NCBI RefSeq assembly: GCF_002954715.1
Contig: NZ_MSCP01000002.1
Location: 1,497,569-1,561,568, forward strand
Direction of reading: 5' to 3'
Source of the DNA: Aliivibrio sifiae
GTDB taxonomy: Bacteria; Pseudomonadota; Gammaproteobacteria; Enterobacterales; Vibrionaceae
DNA length: 64,000 bases
The position numbers were made by a program, and so were the translations under genes. The notes under the pieces were generated by a model that saw nothing but the letters and a program-made list of their open reading frames with translations, was not told where the DNA came from and ran no database searches. Position 1 is the stretch's first letter. The number at the start of each line of letters is the position of its first letter. Below are positions 8,884-18,265 of the stretch, one piece after another.

Positions 8884-9381
8884 ATGCAGTTACTCGCAGA
8901 CAAAAATGGCGAACAATTTTTACAAGTTCATGAACAAGACCAAGATCGTGTCACCGTTCAATTCATGGACACGTTTGAGCAACTAAAAGGTAAACCGTTC
9001 AGCGACTCTCTTGCTGGTTTATTATTAGTGGGATGGACGTACCGCAGTACCTCCACAGCTATTGGTTTATCAAAATTTAGACAAGGTATTACCGAAGATT
9101 TAGAAGTCAGCTTTGCGCTTCATCAACGCTTTCCTCTTGGACGAAAAGTTAAACTCCCTTCTGGTGTCATCGCAACCATTGCTAGCTATGCAAATACCCA
9201 TTCTGATGGTTATTACCTTTATGTTCGTGTAGAAGAAAGAATCGAGCGTCATTTACTCACACCTAATTGGAAAATTCTGCCTTCAGAAGAACTACTACGC
9301 TTACCTTATTATCCAAAACCATTAACACAACAAGAATTGAATACAATTTCAGAGTTTGATTCGTGGGCTGGTGGTTTCTAA
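8884..9381 (+). CDS. Conserved hypothetical protein (165 aa)
   Basis: I do not recognise the family. The protein is soluble, mixed alpha/beta in composition, with no signal peptide, cysteine cluster or membrane segment. It starts 37 bases after binA on the same strand with only a weak upstream purine run and could be the last gene of that transcript. It is followed by a DUF1415 gene and a glutaredoxin-like gene in the same direction. It has normal codon use for the window. Confidence 0.7.
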   Translation: MQLLADKNGEQFLQVHEQDQDRVTVQFMDTFEQLKGKPFSDSLAGLLLVGWTYRSTSTAIGLSKFRQGITEDLEVSFALHQRFPLGRKVKLPSGVIATIASYANTHSDGYYLYVRVEERIERHLLTPNWKILPSEELLRLPYYPKPLTQQELNTISEFDSWAGGF

Positions 9382-9438
9382 ACTCAATGATAATCTGTTA
9401 TTCTTGCCAAAAATATTGTACATAAAAATGAAGTCAGC

Positions 9439-9987
9439 ATGAATATTCAAAAAATAGAACAAGAAGTTCGACAATGGTTAGAAGATGTGGTTATCGGCCT
9501 TAATCTTTGTCCATTTGCGGCTAAACCAAACCGTAATAAACAAATCAAAATTTTTGTATCAGAAGCAACAACAGAAGAAACTCTGCTTGAGGACGTTCTG
9601 CAAGAGTTAATGAACCTAGATTCTAAAACTGCAGAAGAGTTAGAAACAACTTTAGTTGCCATTCCAAACATGCTGCAAGATTTTATGGATTACAATTTCT
9701 TCTTGGATTGGGTTGATGCGTTAATCAAACAGCAAGACTGGGAAGGCACGTTCCAAATTGCAACGTTCCACCCTGATTATTGTTTTGGCGGTGCTGAACC
9801 AGAAGACGATGAGAATCTAACCAATCGCTCTCCATATCCAGTACTTCACCTTATTCGTGAAGAGAGCATGGAAAAAGTGCTAAAACACTACCCAAATCCT
9901 GAAGCAATTCCAGACACAAACATTGCTCGTGTTGAAGCTTTAACGTCTGAAGAGCGCCGTAAGTTATTCCCTTACTTGTTTGTATAA
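9439..9987 (+). CDS. DUF1415 family protein
   Basis: A 182-residue soluble protein that fits DUF1415: the N-terminal VRQWLEDVVIGLNLCPFA block with the family NLCPFA motif, the central QIATFHPDYCFGG block and the NRSPYPVLHLIRE block. The biochemical function of this family is unknown to me. Conserved His and Cys residues in the central block could bind a metal, which is a guess. It sits between two small same-strand genes, the next being a glutaredoxin-like protein. Confidence 0.85.
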   Translation: MNIQKIEQEVRQWLEDVVIGLNLCPFAAKPNRNKQIKIFVSEATTEETLLEDVLQELMNLDSKTAEELETTLVAIPNMLQDFMDYNFFLDWVDALIKQQDWEGTFQIATFHPDYCFGGAEPEDDENLTNRSPYPVLHLIREESMEKVLKHYPNPEAIPDTNIARVEALTSEERRKLFPYLFV

Positions 9988-10029
9988 ACTACGCTAGTTG
10001 TATAGCCCAATTTAATTTGAGAGAACCCT

Positions 10030-10257
10030 ATGAAACGTGTTGTTTTATATGTCGCTGATAAATGCCCACACTGTAAAGATGCGCAGCGCTATCTTGATTC
10101 TAAAAAAATTGCATACAGATTAACCAATGCAAAAATGCAACGAGGTCGCAAGGAATTACAAGCCATGGGTGCTCGTTCTATCCCCGTTCTTAAGATTGGT
10201 GATCAAGTGATGGTTGGTTGGAATCAGAAGAATTTCGATAAGATGTATAATAGTTAA
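10030..10257 (+). CDS. Glutaredoxin-like thiol-disulfide protein
   Basis: A 75-residue single-domain thioredoxin-fold protein with a CPHC active site at residues 14-17 and the cis-proline motif SIPVLKIGD. This is the size and layout of NrdH/GrxC-like small glutaredoxins. It should carry out thiol-disulfide exchange in the cytosol. Its partner is unknown. A GAGA purine run precedes the ATG. The gene ends the 8.9-10.3 kb plus-strand group and is followed by a clear hairpin terminator. Confidence 0.83.
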   Translation: MKRVVLYVADKCPHCKDAQRYLDSKKIAYRLTNAKMQRGRKELQAMGARSIPVLKIGDQVMVGWNQKNFDKMYNS

Positions 10258-10285
10258 TCACTCTATCTCACAGAATAGTAAATAA

Positions 10286-10316
10286 CAAAAATGGAGCCTA
10301 ATTGGCTCCATTTTTA
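10286..10316. terminator. Bidirectional intrinsic terminator
   Basis: ATGGAGCC (10291-10298) pairs with GGCTCCAT (10304-10311) around a 5-base loop, with an A-run on the left and T5 on the right. It separates the convergent glutaredoxin-like and cytochrome b562-like genes. Confidence 0.9.
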
Positions 10317-10334
10317 TATCTCACTAAATTGCGA

Positions 10335-10772
10335 CTACCCAAATATTTTACTCCAAATACTTGGGTTACGTTTCTTATGATACTCGACTCGTAGCTCATC
10401 AATTTGAGCAAGCGTATCTTGCGCCTTCTCTAAATCGCCCGCATTTAAGTCAGCCTTGATTAACTCAACAGACGCTGAAAGTTTATTAAAGCCTTCTTGA
10501 TACATTACTTGTTTCTCTGGGGTGTACTCCCCTTGTTTCAAATAATCAATTAAGGCTTCTAACTTCAATACGGATTGAGTCATTTCTTCGACAGAATTTG
10601 CACGCTCACTTAGCTTAAATTCTAATCTCATTTCTTTCATCGCTGCTTTTGTATCAACAGGAGTACTGATTAAGGTTGATGTTGTCCCAATCGCATCTGT
10701 AGATTCATTCGTAGTATTTGCAGCAACGCCAGCAGAAAAAGTCAGGGCTAACGTTAAAAATAGAGTTCTCAT
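10335..10772 (-). CDS. Cytochrome b562-family periplasmic protein
   Basis: A 145-residue exported protein: a signal peptide (about 1-19, ending GVAA), a Thr/Ser-rich linker, then a four-helix bundle of cytochrome b562 type. The C-terminal LRVEYHKK matches the RNAYHQK region that holds the axial His of E. coli b562, and Met residues occur in the first helix (AMKEMRLEF), where the other axial ligand is expected. There is no CxxCH, consistent with non-covalent haem. Haem binding is inferred; several family members have lost the ligands. AAAGGA lies just before the ATG. Convergent with the glutaredoxin-like gene. Confidence 0.75.
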   Translation of the reverse strand: MRTLFLTLALTFSAGVAANTTNESTDAIGTTSTLISTPVDTKAAMKEMRLEFKLSERANSVEEMTQSVLKLEALIDYLKQGEYTPEKQVMYQEGFNKLSASVELIKADLNAGDLEKAQDTLAQIDELRVEYHKKRNPSIWSKIFG

Positions 10773-10869
10773 AGTAATCCTTTAAATAAACGAGATGGGC
10801 AGTGTAATGTATTGCCTCTCATACTCACAGGATTAATATGTTTTAATACCATAACGAGCTATATTTTTA

Positions 10870-11241
10870 TCAATCAACAGTGATGCTATCTACGTAAATA
10901 AGGTAATTATCTTCTTTATTTACTTCGCCTTTAAGCGTCACTTTATCATTTGGTTTTACTTGTGAGCTTGGCATCTTATCACCATCAATTTTGACATTTA
11001 ATGTTCCTGTATCATCCTTAAATACATACACTTCTTTGCCTAAAGGCTCGACTAAATACCCTGTCAGTAAGATAGGAGTGTCCTCTATGACAGCACTAGC
11101 ATTCAATACAGATTCTACTGTATTTATCCCATCAACAGGCTTTGAAAATTCATCCTGATAATTCGCTGTTTGATCATTAGCTGATGCTAGAGTAGATGAA
11201 CATGCTAATATAAGTGTGAATAAAATATTTCTCATTTTCAT
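10870..11241 (-). CDS. YgiW/BOF-family periplasmic OB-fold protein
   Basis: 123 residues: a signal peptide (about 1-21, cleaved near ASAND), then a bacterial OB-fold (BOF) domain with the family blocks ILLTGYLVEPLGKEVYVFKDD, GTLNVKID and VKPNDKVTLKGEV. Members of this family (YgiW/VisP, YdeI, NirD-like) are periplasmic stress-tolerance proteins that bind small ligands. AAAGGT lies 8 bases before the ATG. It is upstream of, and in the same direction as, the b562-like gene with a 97-base gap, so co-transcription is possible. Confidence 0.82.
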   Translation of the reverse strand: MKMRNILFTLILACSSTLASANDQTANYQDEFSKPVDGINTVESVLNASAVIEDTPILLTGYLVEPLGKEVYVFKDDTGTLNVKIDGDKMPSSQVKPNDKVTLKGEVNKEDNYLIYVDSITVD

Positions 11242-11647
11242 AATTAAATACCTTTAATATTATATATGTAAAATTAAAACCACATTAACATTTGTAACTC
11301 AACTTAATATCATTATTAAAAATGAGTTATAAATATATAGTGATCTAATAACCTCAATTTTTCACATTACTCTTAGTTTAATCCCATATCAACTATTTAT
11401 TTATTCTTACTAACCGTAGACTATTTACAGTAAAAAACACTATTTCATTAACCTACTTTAAATAACAAGATTGATATGTATGATGTTTCTATTATTCAAA
11501 TAAAACAATATTGAAACCTTAGATAACCATAGTTTAACCCATTGATATACAACAACCTTAAAGCCTAATCCTCAGTAAATATTTATACTTTTCATTTTAA
11601 AAATTAAGGAGTAGAGTCAGATCAACATTTTTATCGAGAATAAAAAA
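11242..11647. other. 406-base AT-rich gap without a recognisable gene
   Basis: The region lies between the BOF gene (leftward) and a small rightward ORF and should hold both promoters. An AAGGAG at 11606-11611 is not followed by a start codon at usable distance. I see no RNA gene or clear operator. Confidence 0.5.
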
Positions 11648-11899
11648 ATGACATCAGAAGACAAATCATTATTAGATCAAGTATTAGAGTTAGAAGGTAA
11701 AGATTTAACCAAGCTAACAAAACAAGAAAAAGAGGTATTTGATAAATTTGAGTCCAAAGCTCATGAATTTGGCTTAACCATTGAAGTTGCTACAGAAGCA
11801 CCTATTGATAATATTAAACAAGGAACATCATCTTACACGGTTAACCAAATTAAAAATCACTTCCCAAATCAAATCATTATTAAAAGAATTTTAGATTAA
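11648..11899 (+). CDS. Small hypothetical protein (83 aa)
   Basis: An 83-residue acidic-to-neutral soluble protein, rich in K, E, L and T, probably helical in its first 35 residues (LLDQVLELEGKDLTKLTKQE). No known family is recognised. The start has only a weak GAGAA upstream. It stands alone, followed by an inverted repeat at 11929-11965. Clean codon use and lack of overlap argue that it is real, but this is not certain. Confidence 0.5.
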   Translation: MTSEDKSLLDQVLELEGKDLTKLTKQEKEVFDKFESKAHEFGLTIEVATEAPIDNIKQGTSSYTVNQIKNHFPNQIIIKRILD

Positions 11900-11928
11900 A
11901 GTTGAATAACATTCATAATTTATCTTTT

Positions 11929-11965
11929 GTTATTAATGTCACATTAATAATATGGCATTAATAAC
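11929..11965. repeat. Inverted repeat, 10-base perfect arms
   Basis: GTTATTAATG (11929-11938) and CATTAATAAC (11956-11965) are perfect inverted repeats around 17 bases. It lies between the small 83-residue ORF and the end of a LysR gene. There is no T-run, so a standard terminator is doubtful. Confidence 0.55.
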
Positions 11966-12000
11966 ATCAGAATAAATATATGATAAAGAAAGATGATTGC

Positions 12001-12936
12001 TTATTTTTTATAATCTACATCCATCATCTTAGATACATTATCTTTCACTGTTGATATCAACTCATTTCTAAACCATTTATGGCTTGGATCGTGTTTTAGT
12101 TTTTTTAACCAAATTAGATAATTAGAAATCTGTTTTGATTCAAAAGGCGGTTTAAGAACCTGAAGTTGTAAATGCTCTTCAAACTGCAATGCCATTGAAA
12201 GTGGCACAGCGGTAAGATAATCAGTCTGACTACATAACAGCATGTTACTGAACATTGAGCGTCCATGGTAAGCGACTTTACGCTTGGTGATGTCTATCGA
12301 AGTATAATGACCAAGTGTATACATTTGGTTTCTTGTTCGCTCTAAAACGGCGTGTGTTTCATACATATATTGAGAGATACTCAATATATCTTTAATTCTT
12401 GGATGCCCTTTGCGACACACAATCACAAACTCACCATCAAAAAGGTGGGTGGATTCTATATTAGGGTGAGTTGGTGGGACAATATCGATCATCACATCAA
12501 ACTTTTGAGTCAACAATCCATCGTACATGGTTTCATCGTTGTCTGATTGCTCAAACAATTCTAATGAGATGTTCTTTTTTGGTCGATCAGCAAAGGTTCT
12601 AAGCAATATCCATTGAAGGTGCTCTGGCGCTGTCATAACAAAATTTCGAACTGAAGTATTAGGGTCAAACTCACCAAAGCCTTGAAACACGCCATTAAGC
12701 TGTTGAATAGGCCCTTGGATCTCTGCATACAAACTGGTGGAATAAGACGTTGGCACCACGCCACGCCCGCTACGTACAAATAACTCTTGCCCTACTTCTG
12801 CTTTTAATCTCCCCAATGCAGTACTTATCGTTGATTGATTGGTATTAAGGTGATCTGCGGCCTTACTTAAACTGCCTTGTTCCATCACGGCAGCAAATAC
12901 CGCTAATAAATTAAAATTTGGAATATCATTAGGCAT
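12001..12936 (-). CDS. LysR-family regulator, divergent from alkylsulfatase
   Basis: 311 residues: an N-terminal LysR winged helix (about 8-67; FAAVMEQGSLSKAADHLNTNQSTISTALGRL) and a C-terminal effector-binding domain of periplasmic-binding-protein fold. The gene is divergent from the alkylsulfatase gene across 253 bases, a layout typical of a LysR gene controlling its neighbour. The inducer is unknown; an alkyl sulfate or its alcohol would be logical. The start lies 8 bases after GATGAGC, a modest site. Confidence 0.82.
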   Translation of the reverse strand: MPNDIPNFNLLAVFAAVMEQGSLSKAADHLNTNQSTISTALGRLKAEVGQELFVRSGRGVVPTSYSTSLYAEIQGPIQQLNGVFQGFGEFDPNTSVRNFVMTAPEHLQWILLRTFADRPKKNISLELFEQSDNDETMYDGLLTQKFDVMIDIVPPTHPNIESTHLFDGEFVIVCRKGHPRIKDILSISQYMYETHAVLERTRNQMYTLGHYTSIDITKRKVAYHGRSMFSNMLLCSQTDYLTAVPLSMALQFEEHLQLQVLKPPFESKQISNYLIWLKKLKHDPSHKWFRNELISTVKDNVSKMMDVDYKK

Positions 12937-12978
12937 AAATGCTCATCTTCACTGTATTCACATCACCTAAGTAATTTA

Positions 12979-13090
12979 CCGTAAAGCGATCATATAGGTG
13001 AACTCTATTCTTACTTATTGAGATACTCACCACATTAAATCCACCTAAAGTTAGCACTATAATCAAAGCAACCTATCGTAAAAGCGATGA
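12979..13090. promoter_or_regulatory. Candidate LysR operator pair: two CGTAAA(A)GCGAT repeats
   Basis: CGTAAAGCGATCA at 12980-12992 and CGTAAAAGCGATGA at 13077-13090 are direct repeats, about 97 bases apart, in the intergenic region between the LysR and alkylsulfatase genes. The second copy is also an inverted ATCG/CGAT element. Binding by the LysR protein is inference only. Confidence 0.35.
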
Positions 13091-13189
13091 ATTGAATTCG
13101 GATTAGCCCCTATGTTGCCCCTTCTTAAGTAACTAAAATTAATCACAAGAAATTACTTCACAGTCTAAAAATATAAGAAGGTCGTAACC

Positions 13190-15163
13190 ATGACTAATAC
13201 ATTTAAAAAACTGACTCTACCTATCGCAATCGCAGGTGCTTTATTCACATCTAGTGTAATTGCAACACCAGTAACAGAAGCCACTTCTACTGTGGGTCAA
13301 TCACTGCAAACGAGCTCTGCGGCTCAATACCAAAATATTGATCTTGATGCTCGTTATAAAAGTGAAGTGCTGTTTGAGCATAAATCAAACCTGTTCTGGG
13401 GTAAGGGTGAGCGCATTAAAGTATTGTCTAAGACCGGTGACTCTCTTGCTTTTACCGAAGAATCAGAACACGTACACCCAATCCTGACAAAGCATGGTCG
13501 TAAAATGGACCAAGCAATTATTCAAGTCGATGACAACGTGTTCTTAGGTTATGGTTTTGGCCTTGATACACCAGTAATGATTGAGGGTGATGATGGTATT
13601 ATTATTGTTGATCCTGGCGAATCTGTGCAAAGGGCGGAGTCGGTGCGTGATCAATTTCGTAAGATCACCGATAAGCCAGTAAAAGCAATCATCTATTCTC
13701 ATAACCATATTGACCATATCTCAGGTGTTCGAGCTTGGACTACCGATGCTGAAGTCGCTTCAGGTGAAGTGAAGATCATCGCGCAAGAAGGCTTAACTGA
13801 AGCAGTTGCAAACTGGTCTTCTAACTTAGGTACATTATTTGGTCATCGAACCTCTTACACGGGCGCAAAACATGTGGAAGAAGGTGAACATGGCACAGTA
13901 AACGATGGTCTTGGTCCTCGCTTCATGCAAGGTGATATCTCTTTCATCGAACCAAATATGCTGATTGAAGCGAATGGCACGCTAGACATCACTATCTCAG
14001 GCGTACATATGCAAATCGTAAACGTACCGTCGGAAACAAAAGATGAAGTGGTTGTTTATCTTCCTGAGCAAAAGATCCTACACGCAGCAGAAGTACTGCA
14101 AGGTGAGAACTTCCCCAACCTACATACGATTCGTGGTACTAAATTCCGTGACCCATCAATGTGGTTCAAAGGCATTGATACCATGCGCCAGTTTGATACT
14201 GAAATAATGATTAACTCACACGGTCGCCCTGTTGAAGGCAAAGAAGCCGTTGCTAATGTTCTGACCTCTTATCGTGATGCGATTCAATATACGCATGACC
14301 AAACAATTCGTTATATGAACAAAGGACTTACTCCTGATGAATTGGTTGAAGTGGTTAAGCTACCTAAGCACTTAGCTGAACACCCTTGGCTAGGTGAGCA
14401 CTACGGTACTGTTGCTCACGCAGTTCGTCAGATTTATGTTGGCTACAATGGCTTCTTTGAAGCAGACCCTTGGCAGTTAGAACCCATGGCTTATGAGCAA
14501 CGTGCAAAAGCGTTTGTTGAGATCATGGGCGGTCGTGACAACATCATGAAAACAGCAAAAGCAGCAATAAAAGCAGAGAACTATACCTTTGCTGCAGAGA
14601 TCCTATCTTACCCAATCACGATAAACAAAGATGATATGGAAGCTCGCAAACTAAAAGCGGTGGCTTATAAAGCGTGGGCAGAAGATCAAGTGAACATTAA
14701 CTGGAGAAACTGGGCGTTAAACTCAGCCGCTGAGCTTGAAGGCACTCGTGATTTCTCTAACATGATCAGCTTCGCTTCTGTGGATGTATTAACGGCATTA
14801 CCAAGTAAGCAAATCTTCGACATGATGACTTCAACCCTTATCGCAGAAAATACACTGAATGTAGAAATGGCATTAACGTACAATTTCTCCGATACCAATG
14901 AGTCATTTACCATCGAGATCCGCAATGGTATTGCTCAACTGCACGAAACGGCATTAGAGAACGCTGATATACAAATTAACACCTCTCGTGAAGTGTTAAA
15001 CCAAATATTAATGTCAGGTCCTAACGCTCAGCAAATCATTGGTAAGCACTTACAATCTGGTGACTTTAGTTTCTCAAATGGCAGTTTGCCTGATTTTGGT
15101 CTTTTCATGAGCTACTTTGATAAAGCAATGAGTCCTGAAGACATTATGCTGATTGTTCGCTAG
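13190..15163 (+). CDS. Exported alkyl/aryl-sulfatase, metallo-beta-lactamase fold (SdsA1/BDS1 type)
   Basis: 657 residues, close to the usual size of this class. A signal peptide (about 1-25) is followed by the lactamase-fold domain with the dinuclear zinc motif HNHIDH at 171-176, further ligand regions AEVLQGENFPN and NSHGRP, an alkylsulfatase dimerisation domain (about 375-520) and a C-terminal SCP2-like domain (about 530-657). Type III sulfatases hydrolyse primary alkyl sulfates such as dodecyl sulfate to alcohol and sulfate in the periplasm. AGAAGG precedes the ATG. Likely controlled by the divergent LysR protein. A terminator follows. Confidence 0.9.
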   Translation: MTNTFKKLTLPIAIAGALFTSSVIATPVTEATSTVGQSLQTSSAAQYQNIDLDARYKSEVLFEHKSNLFWGKGERIKVLSKTGDSLAFTEESEHVHPILTKHGRKMDQAIIQVDDNVFLGYGFGLDTPVMIEGDDGIIIVDPGESVQRAESVRDQFRKITDKPVKAIIYSHNHIDHISGVRAWTTDAEVASGEVKIIAQEGLTEAVANWSSNLGTLFGHRTSYTGAKHVEEGEHGTVNDGLGPRFMQGDISFIEPNMLIEANGTLDITISGVHMQIVNVPSETKDEVVVYLPEQKILHAAEVLQGENFPNLHTIRGTKFRDPSMWFKGIDTMRQFDTEIMINSHGRPVEGKEAVANVLTSYRDAIQYTHDQTIRYMNKGLTPDELVEVVKLPKHLAEHPWLGEHYGTVAHAVRQIYVGYNGFFEADPWQLEPMAYEQRAKAFVEIMGGRDNIMKTAKAAIKAENYTFAAEILSYPITINKDDMEARKLKAVAYKAWAEDQVNINWRNWALNSAAELEGTRDFSNMISFASVDVLTALPSKQIFDMMTSTLIAENTLNVEMALTYNFSDTNESFTIEIRNGIAQLHETALENADIQINTSREVLNQILMSGPNAQQIIGKHLQSGDFSFSNGSLPDFGLFMSYFDKAMSPEDIMLIVR

Positions 15164-15190
15164 GCACCATCAATCTCATAAGCAATGAAT

Positions 15191-15224
15191 AGAAAGGAGT
15201 CGAATTGCGGCTCCTTTATTTTTT
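15191..15224 (+). terminator. Intrinsic terminator after alkylsulfatase gene
   Basis: AAAGGAG (15193-15199) pairs with CTCCTTT (15211-15217), followed by a T-rich tract. Confidence 0.8.
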
Positions 15225-15254
15225 CTTTGATTATTATTGGGGAAGCTCACCACT

Positions 15255-15740
15255 ATGATTAAAAAATTGACCTTATTGTTAACGCTTGTTTCATCACTCA
15301 GCTTTGCTTGTGGTTTGCATCAAGACACAGGATTCAGCTTAATTACTGAACCTGGTTCATTAGAAGTATTTGAAAGCATCATAGAAACTAGAAGAAATAA
15401 CACACTCAACAACAGTAATAAGCCCGACCATTTTCAACTATTTACCATAAAATCTACCTTAGCTAAACCCAATGAGCACCAAATCAACTTCAGCCTCTTT
15501 GAAGCCATTAAAGGGCATTACAGTAAAGTAACGTTAGATAATGGGGTAAATATAACAGGCAGAGATACTTTACCAAAAAAAGACGAATTATTAGTTATTA
15601 CAGAACTTGATGTACTGGACGCGCTTGCAACAAAAGCAATGACATGGAATGAAGTGAAAGAAAATAACTTGCTGATTATTAATGGTAATAAAACTGAAAT
15701 CGCACAGTTAGAGCATTGGTTTAGCACTTTACATAAATAA
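15255..15740 (+). CDS. Exported hypothetical protein (161 aa)
   Basis: The reading from ATG 15255 gives a clean signal peptide (MIKKLTLLLTLVSSLSFACG) and a mature domain of about 140 residues with no family that I recognise. GGGGAAG lies about 9 bases upstream. Cleavage probably follows Ala-18; the C at 19 sits in SFAC, which is not a good lipobox, so periplasmic rather than lipidated is favoured. The gene stands alone between two terminators. Confidence 0.7.
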   Translation: MIKKLTLLLTLVSSLSFACGLHQDTGFSLITEPGSLEVFESIIETRRNNTLNNSNKPDHFQLFTIKSTLAKPNEHQINFSLFEAIKGHYSKVTLDNGVNITGRDTLPKKDELLVITELDVLDALATKAMTWNEVKENNLLIINGNKTEIAQLEHWFSTLHK

Positions 15741-15775
15741 AAACCCACTTATCCAATTTGAATAAATGGGTTTTG
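15741..15775. terminator. Intrinsic terminator between convergent genes
   Basis: AAACCCA (15741-15747) pairs with TGGGTTT (15767-15773), with T-rich sequence to the right and A-rich sequence to the left. It can serve both the small exported protein gene and the permease gene that converges on it. Confidence 0.75.
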
Positions 15776-15805
15776 TTATTTAATAAAACTAACGCTAATA
15801 ATGCG

Positions 15806-18265
15806 TTATTTTAATGGTTTCAATAACTGTTTTATTACACTGACCAAGCTCATAAATACAATCATCATGGCGAGTAATGGCAGCACAATCCACATGCTTA
15901 TGTGCAATGTAGGTTCTAGTTTAAAACCCCATTTCACTAAGCTAAATACGATGGCTTCTGCACCCATCACTGCAACAAAGCCTGCGGCTAATGCCATTAC
16001 CCCGTATTCACTCCATAGTGTCTGACTAATACGCTGTCGGCTTGCACCAAGGGTTCGATAAAGGGTTATTTCTCGTTGGCGCTGATACAAACTCAACCGA
16101 AGCAAAGTGAATATCAACAGCACACCACTCACTACACCTAAGCCTGCTAATACACTTAACGACCATGTGATTTGAGCAAGCATAGCTTGGATTTTTCCAC
16201 CCATGGTTCTAAAATCCAATAAACTCACGGTTGGGTAATCACGAGCCAATTGATTCAATAAGGTATTTTCGTTGTCATCTACTTTAAAACTCACTAACCA
16301 AGTGGCTGGTAAATCGGCAATCACATCCGGCGTGAAGATAAAATAGAAGTTCGGTTTCATGCTCTGCCAGTCAACAATTCGAATCGAATTAACTACCGCA
16401 GAAAAAGACTGACTATTCACAGAAAAACTCAATGTATCGCCAATCTGAATGCCCAAATCATTAGCAACATCTTGCTCCACCGAAACCCCATTAGAGGCAC
16501 TCCACTGCCCAGAAACTACTTCATTGTGGACAGGTAAAGCATCACGCCATGTAAAGTTAATTTCACGACGTAGCGCATCTGAGCCTTGCCCCTCTCCTTT
16601 CATTTTCTCTTTGGTGCTTTCACCATTAATTTCAGTTAAGCGACCACGAACAATTGGATAGCCTTCCGATCGATCTAATTTCTCATTATCTAATTTTTGT
16701 AAATACTCTTGTTGTTCATAAGGGGCAATGTTCATCGCAAAAACATTGGGAGCATCTGGCGGAAGCGTTTGTTGCCAATCTCCCAACAGATCGGTTCTTA
16801 CTAACCAAATCACAGCAACTAGCATCAACGAACCAGAGAGTGCAGCTAATTGCATCATGCTGTTTTTTGGAGAACGCTTAATACGGCTAAGCGCTAGGGT
16901 CATCGCTGCACCCCATTTAAAGCGTCCAAACAGATGCACTAAACCGTAGCTAACACCGGCAAGTAGAACAAACAGTACCACTAAGCCAACCGATACCATC
17001 CAGACTAGGCTGTTATTGCCGTACATAAATAAGAAAGCGACTACTGGCACCGCAATTAGCCACAAGCCTTTTTTAGAAGGTGCGGTCATTTGAGATTGAA
17101 GTACCGCTATCGCAGGAGTGTCCAATAAGCGCAATAATGGAATACCCAACGCAGGTAAACCAATAAACAGCGCAACAACAGAACCAAACGCAAACGGCTG
17201 CCAACCATAGCTTGGTAGGTTTTCAGGTAAAATTCCGGCTAATGGGATACGTAATAACAGCTCTAATCCTAGGCCAATAAGAGAGCCTGCAACCACCCCA
17301 GTAAAGAACATCAAACCCACTTGGCTTAATAACCAACGTTTCAGCCATTGCTTACTTGCACCCATGCTTTTTAACATCGCAACCGTATTAGCACGGCTAG
17401 TTGCGTAATGCTGACAGGTTAACACCAAGGTGACCGATGCCATTAATATCACCATCAAAATAGTCAGCGATAAATATTGTTTGGCTTTTTGCATTAAATC
17501 GGCGGTTCGACCTTGGGTTTCTTCGCTTATCCAACGCTCTCCAGCTTGCAGTTCATAATCACTTTGCAGTAACGATATAGCACTGTCATCGCCTTTAAAT
17601 AAGGTTCGATATTGCACTCTACTACCCAGTTGAATCGCACCAGTTTTATCTAAATCAGACTGATGAATAAACACACTCGGCATGGTTCTAAATGGGTTAA
17701 ACGCTAATTCAGGTTCAGATTCAATCACACCACTGATTGGTAATTCAGCGTCACCAATGGCAATGACATCACCGATATTTAACTCTAATAACGATAAGAG
17801 GCGATCGGCGATCCACACTTCACCTTGTTGAACATGAGTGTGTATTTCATTGTTCACCCCATTTAATAAAAGCTCACCGCGAAGTGGGTAATTACTTTCT
17901 ACCGATTTTACACTGACCAATTGCATACCAGTGTCGCTGAATGCCATAGTTTGAAAACGCACTTGAGAAGATAAAACTAAATGTTGGTCATGCGCTTGTT
18001 GCAAAATAAACTCAGGGGTTGGATTGGCAGAGCGAAACACAAGATCGGCAGCCATCATGGATCGGCCTTGATCTGTCATGACTTTCTCGACTCGGATAGC
18101 CAAGGCAGATAAAGCCACCACACAAGCCACTATCAAGGTTAATGCTGCCATTACAGGCCACAACTGACCTTGCCATATCTCTCGCCAACTCCAACGTAAT
18201 ATCATTCTTTTTCCAGACGATTTATTATCTTCTGATGTATTTGGCCTCAATGCTTTTTTATTCAT
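15806..18265 (-). CDS. ybbP: ABC transporter permease, FtsX/MacB-type (YbbP-like)
   Basis: 819 residues with the duplicated FtsX-type architecture: one N-terminal membrane helix, a large periplasmic region, three membrane helices (about 260-400), further core helices (about 415-480), a second periplasmic region, and three C-terminal helices (about 700-815). This is the layout of YbbP/LolCE-like mechanotransmission permeases. The start overlaps the ybbA stop in an ATGA, so translation is coupled to the ATPase gene. AGGAGG abuts this ATG, and a second in-frame ATG 20 codons later is possible. With the divergent tesA the arrangement equals the ybbP-ybbA / tesA locus of E. coli. Confidence 0.87.
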   Translation of the reverse strand: MNKKALRPNTSEDNKSSGKRMILRWSWREIWQGQLWPVMAALTLIVACVVALSALAIRVEKVMTDQGRSMMAADLVFRSANPTPEFILQQAHDQHLVLSSQVRFQTMAFSDTGMQLVSVKSVESNYPLRGELLLNGVNNEIHTHVQQGEVWIADRLLSLLELNIGDVIAIGDAELPISGVIESEPELAFNPFRTMPSVFIHQSDLDKTGAIQLGSRVQYRTLFKGDDSAISLLQSDYELQAGERWISEETQGRTADLMQKAKQYLSLTILMVILMASVTLVLTCQHYATSRANTVAMLKSMGASKQWLKRWLLSQVGLMFFTGVVAGSLIGLGLELLLRIPLAGILPENLPSYGWQPFAFGSVVALFIGLPALGIPLLRLLDTPAIAVLQSQMTAPSKKGLWLIAVPVVAFLFMYGNNSLVWMVSVGLVVLFVLLAGVSYGLVHLFGRFKWGAAMTLALSRIKRSPKNSMMQLAALSGSLMLVAVIWLVRTDLLGDWQQTLPPDAPNVFAMNIAPYEQQEYLQKLDNEKLDRSEGYPIVRGRLTEINGESTKEKMKGEGQGSDALRREINFTWRDALPVHNEVVSGQWSASNGVSVEQDVANDLGIQIGDTLSFSVNSQSFSAVVNSIRIVDWQSMKPNFYFIFTPDVIADLPATWLVSFKVDDNENTLLNQLARDYPTVSLLDFRTMGGKIQAMLAQITWSLSVLAGLGVVSGVLLIFTLLRLSLYQRQREITLYRTLGASRQRISQTLWSEYGVMALAAGFVAVMGAEAIVFSLVKWGFKLEPTLHISMWIVLPLLAMMIVFMSLVSVIKQLLKPLK

